Below are positions 17,831 through 23,172 of a stretch of 23,172 nucleotides of DNA, piece after piece. This DNA comes from Chara braunii (lineage: Eukaryota > Streptophyta > Charophyceae > Charales > Characeae): NCBI GenBank assembly GCA_003427395.1, contig BFEA01000049.1, forward strand, positions 1,931,178-1,954,349. The letters run 5' to 3'. Made by a program: the position numbers and the translations under genes. The notes beneath the pieces are model-generated. The model was not told where the DNA came from and did not search any database. It worked only from the letters and a program-made list of their open reading frames with translations. How positions within the stretch are numbered: the first letter of the stretch is position 1; the number at the start of each line of letters is the position of its first letter.

Positions 17831-18156
17831 TTAGAGTGGCCCTGCTGGCGGATCTTTATTGTAGCAGACGCACAGGGGGGAGCGGAGGGAGGAAGCCTTT
17901 TAGGAAAGATGGGGCTAGGGCCCGTCCTACTGCACCATGGACCCCGCCCTGAACCAGAATCCGAGAGTGTGTAGGAGACCAGTAGGAGATCATAGTTCCG
18001 TCGATAGCAACCATGGTGTATTATAGTTACTACGGCGGAAGGATAGGAGGATGAGTAGGATGTAGTAAGATGTGCATGTACGATAATTGCTGGGCAGATG
18101 GGTGGGGGGTGGAGATCCGTGTAGAGAGTCGGGGGAGGCAAAAGGAGATCAAATTC

Positions 18157-18176
18157 TTTTTTTTTTCTTTTTTTTT
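18157..18176 (-). other. Poly(A) end of LINE-C (T10-C-T9 on + strand)
   Basis: T10, one C, then T9 on the plus strand, located at the 3' end of LINE-C in its sense direction. Confidence 0.75.
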
Positions 18177-18414
18177 CCCAATGAAACAGGTCCTTATGGC
18201 TTTGGCTCCTTTTCCATTCTGGGGAGCGTCAGTCCGGTTCCTATTCCCCGACAAGTCAGGGGTCTGTCAGGTAGGTCTATGCAAACAAGAAAAGTGGGAG
18301 GATCCGCTTCCGATTGTGTTCCTGGAGTCTTCCTCCTCTCCCGCTTGTCCGCCGGTCTCTGCTGTTGCTCATCTTAATATTCCTTCTTCCTGGGGTTCTC
18401 GGCTTGACATATTC

Positions 18415-20406
18415 TCATGGCTGGGCCTGGTACCACCTCTTCCATCTCAGCCTGTTATCGGTTAGGGTGGCGACATTGCCCTTTGTAAGCCGGTCTCTCA
18501 GGAATGTGCATCTCTTGCTTGCTTGTCTTTTTGGTCTGTGTTTCATAGAAGCCTCTATCTTTCTCCATCTGCTCAGGATTTCAGTCTCCACCATGCTCAG
18601 CAATGAAGCCCACGTTTCTACCCGTGCCACCTCTGCTCCCTCGATTGTCCGTGTGCATCTGCGTTTCCATATGACCCAGAGTGCCAGTTTCCTGAGCAGA
18701 TTGAACCTGACTTCCCTGCTGCCTTTGATGTTGCTGGGGGTGTTAGCGAGGTGTAGGATAGTTAGAAGGGGGATGTTGGGGGGTGGTGTTGAGAAGAGGA
18801 TCGACCACAGTTCCAGAACCTTGTTCTAGATCCAGGTCACTTCGGGACAGAAGAGGAGGCAATGGGGGATGTCTTCGGGTACGTTGTTGTTACGCAGCGC
18901 GCAGGATTCTGAGCGCAACCTTCTCTCGTGAAGCCATTGGTTGACAAGGAGGGCTGTTTGTGCTAAGACCCACTGCATGCTACGGATTCTGGTATGTCTG
19001 ATGAGAAGATATTTGGTCCATGGGATGGTGAAGGAGGTTGCGGAGTCTAGGTGAAGGATGTTTGTCCACTTCTTGACCAGCCTAGGGTTCGGGTCTGTGG
19101 TCTCCAGTCCGAAGTCGTACCCGAACTTTACATCATATTATGTTATTTTCTTTGACTTGTCGGTGGTGCCATGCTCCCACATCCATTCCTTTGGGTCAAA
19201 TTCGAGCTCTTCAATATCGAGTTCTAGCTGGAAGATGGTTCACGGCTTGCTGTGAGAGACTCTAACCTTCTTGAGGATGAAGGTTTCTACCCGTTCGTTT
19301 TGAGGTGCTTTATTTTGGGCTTCTAGCTCGTACAGGCTGTGTTGGTGATGGGGTAGGATATGAAGTTGGCCTGGCAGCTGGTTGGATCTGGTCTAGATAT
19401 GAAGCGGTAGGCTCTTGTTGGAGGGGTCTGGTTTCCATGTGTATTTCTCTCGTAGGAAGGATGTCCATAGGGGAGGATGCTTTTGGTGGATTTCCTCTAC
19501 GTTGGTGCTCATGGAGTGACAACCTTTCAGGGGAGTCCAAAGTTCTTGGTCGGATAGCCAATCGTGTCGCTCCTTGGACCATAGATGTTTGACTTGCCAT
19601 ACTCATCTCTCTACCCAGGATAGCAATTGACGATCTATAGCTCAGAGGGTCCAGGGTTTGCCCTCTACGTCTTTGATCCAGGGATTGCGGAACAGGGGCT
19701 GCCTTAGGACTTCCTCTTTGGTGCTTGGAGCCCCTCTCATGTTTGGCATCAATCGGCGCCAAGCCTTCAGAATCCATGTCTAGTAAGTGTTGGGCGTGAG
19801 ATTGGGCTGAGTGGACCGTGCTTGCTCAGTTTTCCTTGCTGATCTCTTTGATTTGAGTGGCCAATCTTTGACAATGATCCATAGTAGGCCTCTCATGTTA
19901 GGTGGGGAGGTTACATGTGCCAGGTTCCTTATGCTATATAAAGCCAGTTTGGTCCAAGAAAGGGATTGTTTGGTTAGGATTTTGACTCTCCGTTTCACCT
20001 CGATTTGGGTCAATGATGCCTAGGCCCCCTTTGTGCGGTTTTCTGATAACGGTTTGGCAGTCCACTTTGTTTATGCAGGAGTTTCTGTTGGGTCTCCGGT
20101 CCATAGGAAACATCTAGCCCTAGCCTTCAGTCTCCTCAAGTTGTCATTGGGTGGGGACGATATGGATGCCATGTACTGTAGCGTCAAGAATATTGTCGTG
20201 TTAAACCCATCAGAGAAGTCTGGGCTTTCTTGCAAGGAGCTAGGTGGGTTATTGCTTTGGCGATTAGATTCCCCCCCATCCCTTGCCAAATGCCATCTTT
20301 GTTGATCATGATGCCCAAATACCGAAGTGCTTGGTCGCCCGTGGACCATGACATTGGGATGGATAGGTCTGCAGGTTGGGGGGGGGTGCCTTCTACTAAC
20401 CACCAA
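18415..20406 (-). pseudogene. LINE-C post-RT, zf-RVT and C-terminal region, frame-broken
   Basis: Pieces in several frames cover the region after RT. Visible landmarks: ARARCFLWTGDP near 20110, TKQSLSWTKLALYSIRNLAH near 19950, a KEEVLRQPLF motif near 19705, then MQWVLAQTALLVNQWLHERR near 18980-18920 with a zf-RVT signature in which the second ligand of C-x2-C is Arg (SCALR) and the H-x4-C (HCLLFC) is kept. LRKLALWVIWKRRCTRTIEG follows near 18700-18640, then a basic tail. Multiple frameshifts and stops. The region 18840-19310 has no long frame but keeps this similarity in parts. Confidence 0.75.
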
Positions 20407-20414
20407 CCTTTCGT

Positions 20415-21343
20415 TTAAGACCAGTTCAACTTCATTTCTGATGCGGGTCGGAAGGCTTCCATAGCTTTGACCAGGGCCTGAAAGGAGTAGTTGTTTGCGT
20501 GGATGAGAACCGTGAGGTCGCCGACGAATATAAGCACCGTGGGTAGGGCGAAGTCGTGGAGGGGACTGTAGTTCTGTTTGGTGAGGCGGTGTATGGAGGG
20601 GTGTTTGTGAAGGAAGGAGGCTATGGCTTCCATGATGAACATAAAAATTGGGGGCGCTAGAGGGTCACCTTGACGAACGGATCTTGATATTGGGTAAGTG
20701 TTTGACAGTATTTTGTTTATTTGGACTCTGCCCGTGGCATCCCGTAGAGCACTCCTACCCAATCTCTAAAGTTTGGGCCAACTCCCATCTTCTGCATTTA
20801 GCTATGGAGGAAATCCCAGTTAACTTGATCATAGGCCTTTTCGAAGTTAAAAAACAGGATCGCAGCGTGCATTCGTTTTCCTGTTATCTTCTTTGCCGCC
20901 TCATTCAGGGCCATCACATTGTCTAGTATGTACCGCCCTGCAATGAATCCTGCTTGGTCAATATGAAAACATTTGTCCGTGAGTTTTATGATCCTGTTGG
21001 CTAGAGCTTTTGCTAGGATTTTGAAGGGGGTTGTGAGAAGTGAGATCGGTCTATAGTTTTTTAGGTCTTCTTTGTCCCCTTTCTTGTGGATTAGAGAGAC
21101 CATGCTAGTGCTTAAAATTTGACCTAGACCACCATTTTCCTTGTTGGCATTGATGAAGTTGAGGAGGTCGTTCCCCATTATCGGCCAGAAGTAGACCCAA
21201 AACTCTTTGGATAGGCCATCAATTTCTGGTGCCTTGTGATTCCCCATCTGGGATAAGGCTGCTTGAAGTTCCCCCAGGGTAATTGGTTTGTCAAGGTCCT
21301 CCGTTTGCTCCTGCGTGATTGTGTTGTCTAGGTACGACACCAT
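20415..21343 (-). pseudogene. LINE-C reverse transcriptase domain, catalytically altered
   Basis: Two adjoining frames (21343-20798 and 20762-20415) give nearly the whole RT core: NHKAPEIDGLSKEFW, STSMVSLIHKKGDKEDLKNY, RPISLLTTPFKILAKALANR, DQAGFIAGRYILDNV, ILFFNFEKAYDQVNWDFLH, SVRQGDPLAPPIFMFIMEAI and IFVGDLTVLIH. In the family motif A carries the first catalytic Asp (xDFEKAYD); here it is Asn (FNFEKAYD). Motif C is normally (F/Y)ADD; here it is FVGD, so one of its two Asp is lost. A frameshift lies between the two frames. Inactive copy. Confidence 0.9.
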
Positions 21344-21434
21344 GTGTTGGCTGTGGGAGGGGCATCAACATGATAGACACGTACGGTTGTATGTGTGCAT
21401 TAGCATTCAACAATTATTATAAATAGAACCAAGA

Positions 21435-22755
21435 CGAGGGTATGTACTTAGTTTTTGTGTTTGAGAAAGGGGAGGCCGTTAAAACACCCCCAAAGATGGA
21501 AATTGTCGTCGCTAAGTACCCTGATCTGTTCCAGGAGCCTTCAGGTGTTGTAGACAGGGAGCCTGAGGGAGGTTGTCCATGCCATAGAGATGATCCCAGG
21601 TAGCAAGACACTGAAGGGAAGAATCTATAGGATGGCAACTGAAAGAGCTCACAGAGAAGGGTTGCATTCGGCCTAGCATCTCCCCCTTCGGCTCACTTGT
21701 TCTATTTGTCCCGAAGAAGGGGGACACGCTGAGGATGTGCATTGATTATAGGGGCCTCAATGCCATCACCATTAAGAATGCAGGGCCTCTACCAGGCATT
21801 GATGACCTGTTGGATAGGGTGCAGGGATGGAGGCACTTCACCAAGATAGACTTAAAACCCGACTACCATAAGATTGCCATTAGACCGGAGGACCAACACA
21901 AAACCGTATTTCAGACTAGGTACGGTCTGTAGGAGTTTGTGGTGATGCCTCTTGGCCTTTGCAATGCGTCGGGAACATTCCAGCACGCCATAAATAGGGT
22001 CTTTCATGACTACTTGGATAAGTTCATCATCGTGTACCTTGTTGATATACTTATCTTCAGTAGGATTGTCGAGAAGCATGCCCAACATGTAGAAACCACA
22101 CTTTCACTCCTAGGACAACACAAGTATAAGATAAACTTAGAGAAATGCGAGTTCGGTCGCGCTAGAATCTTGTACTTGGGTCATGAGATATTCGCGGAAG
22201 GAATTAGGCTCGAAGATGCAAAGGTGGCTAGCATTCGTGACTGGCCACGACCCCATTCTGTGATTGAGGTCAGATCATTCTCAGGGATGTGTGGCGACTA
22301 CCGTAACTTCGTGAATAACTATAGTACGGTCGCCTCCCCTTTGACTGATTTAGCACGCCTTGCGAAGGTTGAAGTACGTCCTCACACATCATGAGATTCT
22401 CATGGTTCCCGATCTGGAGAGGCCATTCGTTGTGACTACTGACGCAAGCCAATATGGCATCGGCGCTGCGAAGGCGCAACAGGAAGGGAAAAAGTTAAGG
22501 TCGATCGAGTACATGAGTAAGAAGATGTCATCGAAGAAATTGGCAAAGTCCACCTATGAAAGGGAACTCTATGCAAGCTATAAAACCCTTGTCTACTGAA
22601 GACATTATCTGTTGGGAAGGTTCTTCTATTTGAGAACAAACCATCAAACACTCAACCGCTGGATTGAAGTCATTGATCAGTATGACTTCAAGCTAGACTT
22701 TGTGAAGGGAGAGTGCGACAAGGTTGCTGATGCGCTTTCACGAAGGGCAGACTAC
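21435..22755 (+). pseudogene. Gypsy-2 RT and RNase H, frame-broken
   Basis: Linker VAKYPDLFQEPSGVVDRE (about 21500-21560) leads, after frameshifts, to [22 protein letters not shown] motif A is [19 protein letters not shown] follows TRYGL (21930-21932), then EFVVMPLGLCNASGTFQ and FIIVYLVDILIFSR: the catalytic YLDD is YLVD, so one metal-binding Asp is lost. After another frameshift comes RNase H: FVVTTDASQYGIG, STYERELYA, a TGA at 22597-22599 where Trp is expected, and LRTNHQTLN fused directly to RWIEVIDQYDF, indicating loss of the usual linker. VADALSRRADY marks the RNase H end. Confidence 0.9.
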
Positions 22756-23172
22756 CGAGGTGTGCTAATAAATGAGTTTGGCTTATCTGACGATGTAACT
22801 TGGTCAATGGTGGAAGCCTACAAGGAAGACCCGGTCGCGATGGACATCATACGCAAGCTTGAGGCCCAAGTCAAGGCCACATCAAATGAATTTGCGATGG
22901 TTTATGGGTTATTCTTTCTTGAAAAGGCAGGGTTTAAAAGATTAGTTGTTCCATCTAGTGAAATTTTGCGTGGTTTGTTTTTAGGCGAAAGTCATGACGT
23001 GATGCTTGACGATGTAAAGAAGTACGTACAACCTTGTCAAGTCTGTCAGCCGGACAAGCCGCGAACTTGAGCTCCGCTTGAGTTATGGAAGCCATTGCCC
23101 ATTTCTGCTGGTCCGAGAGAGAGTGTCTCCATGGACTTCATGGATACCCTCGTGACGAGCAAGAGTGGCTAA
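22756..23172 (+). pseudogene. Gypsy-2 integrase N-terminal part, partial
   Basis: A tether region is followed by GLFLGESHDV joined directly to MLDDVKKYVQPCQVCQ. Integrase zinc domains read H-x(3-7)-H-x(~29)-C-x2-C, and here the second His and the intervening helix are missing, so about 20-25 residues were deleted in frame. A TGA (23068-23070) interrupts KPRT*APLELWKPLP. The first catalytic Asp of the core is visible in VSMDFMDTLV. A TAA follows at the last three bases, and the window ends there. Confidence 0.85.

Larger units (their letters stand above)
16461..17952 (+). pseudogene. LINE-B ORF2 C-terminus (zf-RVT region), interrupted
   Basis: The left piece reads LLWQIYYLAIPTAQWLATKR, typical of the start of zf-RVT in plant LINEs, then a shifted frame with IARTIWEW (a Cys would be expected in place of the last Trp) followed by a TAG and an acidic stretch EEDDAEILLGTL, then another frame with LLALWTLRNE. 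The final part before the solo LTR is QAYQERALEN. The reading resumes after it with RVALLADLYCSRRTGG and ends at 17952. At least two frameshifts and stops occur apart from the LTR insertion. Confidence 0.7.
16440..18156 (+). mobile_element. LINE-B: plus-strand LINE 3' fragment split by a solo LTR
   Basis: A plus-strand LINE tail is present as two pieces, 16440-16903 and 17831-18156, separated by a solo LTR. The left piece holds a zf-RVT-like part, and the right piece the ORF end (stop at 17950-17952) and an apparent 3' UTR. Further right the sequence is cut by the poly(A) end of LINE-C at 18157. The 5' edge is approximate; no RT domain is present. Confidence 0.7.
18157..21360 (-). mobile_element. 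LINE-C: 5'-truncated LINE with RT, zf-RVT and poly(A)
   Basis: Minus-strand order: RT (about 21343-20415), post-RT segment (20406-19310), zf-RVT remnant (about 19035-18840), basic tail (18630-18415), 3' UTR, poly(A) (18176-18157). The endonuclease is absent, so it is 5'-truncated near 21360, a boundary I place only by loss of coding similarity. Sequence style is close to LINE-A. No target-site duplication was found. Its left edge abuts LINE-B 3' sequence and its right edge Gypsy-2. Confidence 0.88.
21367..23172 (+). mobile_element. Gypsy-2: Ty3/gypsy pol fragment, runs off the window
   Basis: Plus-strand pol from the protease-RT linker (about 21367-21500) through RT, RNase H and the start of integrase. 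It has no LTR in this window; the left end abuts LINE-C and the right end is cut. Protein differs clearly from Gypsy-1 (for example VIDQYDFKLDFVKGE versus EIDQYDFELSLLKGN), so it is a separate family. Confidence 0.9.

Overview
The window is eukaryotic nuclear DNA made almost entirely of decayed and nested retroelements. I see no operons, no bacterial-type genes and no clearly intact host gene. The evidence is two Ty3/gypsy elements with plant-style features (an initiator-Met-tRNA-like primer site, and an integrase with a GPY/F and chromodomain-like tail), three non-LTR (LINE) fragments with zf-RVT zinc domains (two ending in poly(A)), and a U6 snRNA-like sequence. My best guess is a streptophyte or other green-lineage genome with heavy repeat load, such as a charophyte alga. 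That is inference from the style of the element families, not proof.

Layout. 1-1282: unassigned, with clustered inverted repeats at the left end. 1283-3775 (-): LINE-A, 5'-truncated, with a 459-codon 3' ORF, zf-RVT domain and a 35-nt poly(A). 3776-4766: unassigned, with a 103-bp tandem duplication. 4767-5216 (+): a decayed gypsy integrase C-terminus. 5217-7050: unassigned, with a (CT)n tract, a CTATGGC copy and a compound hairpin. 7051-7383 (-): an ORF of unknown identity. 7790-8742: simple-sequence DNA whose minus strand encodes D/E/K/H-rich runs. 8743-16141 (-): Gypsy-1, a complete LTR-to-LTR element (7,399 bp) with 5-bp target duplications, whose coding region has lost protease and the first half of RT. 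16326-16408 (-): U6-like snRNA carrying a 9-nt insertion at the catalytic triad. 16440-18156 (+): LINE-B, split by a solo LTR of the Gypsy-1 family at 16904-17830. 18157-21360 (-): LINE-C, with RT catalytic residues lost. 21367-23172 (+): Gypsy-2, running off the right edge.

How the parts relate. Gypsy-1 landed in the acidic simple-sequence locus: removing the element and one GTCAT copy rejoins a similar D/E/K/H-rich minus-strand reading. The solo LTR landed in LINE-B: removing it restores an uninterrupted LINE frame. None of the elements looks autonomous, since each has frameshifts, stops or catalytic substitutions.

The most unusual signals are: (1) the heptamer CTATGGC, 21 times on the + strand, concentrated in the transcribed part of the Gypsy-1 family LTRs and leader; (2) an array of GGTCAAC (GTTGACC in the sense strand) in the Gypsy-1 leader; (3) a gag-side reading with a membrane-helix-like segment before a long charged coiled coil; (4) the interrupted U6-like sequence.
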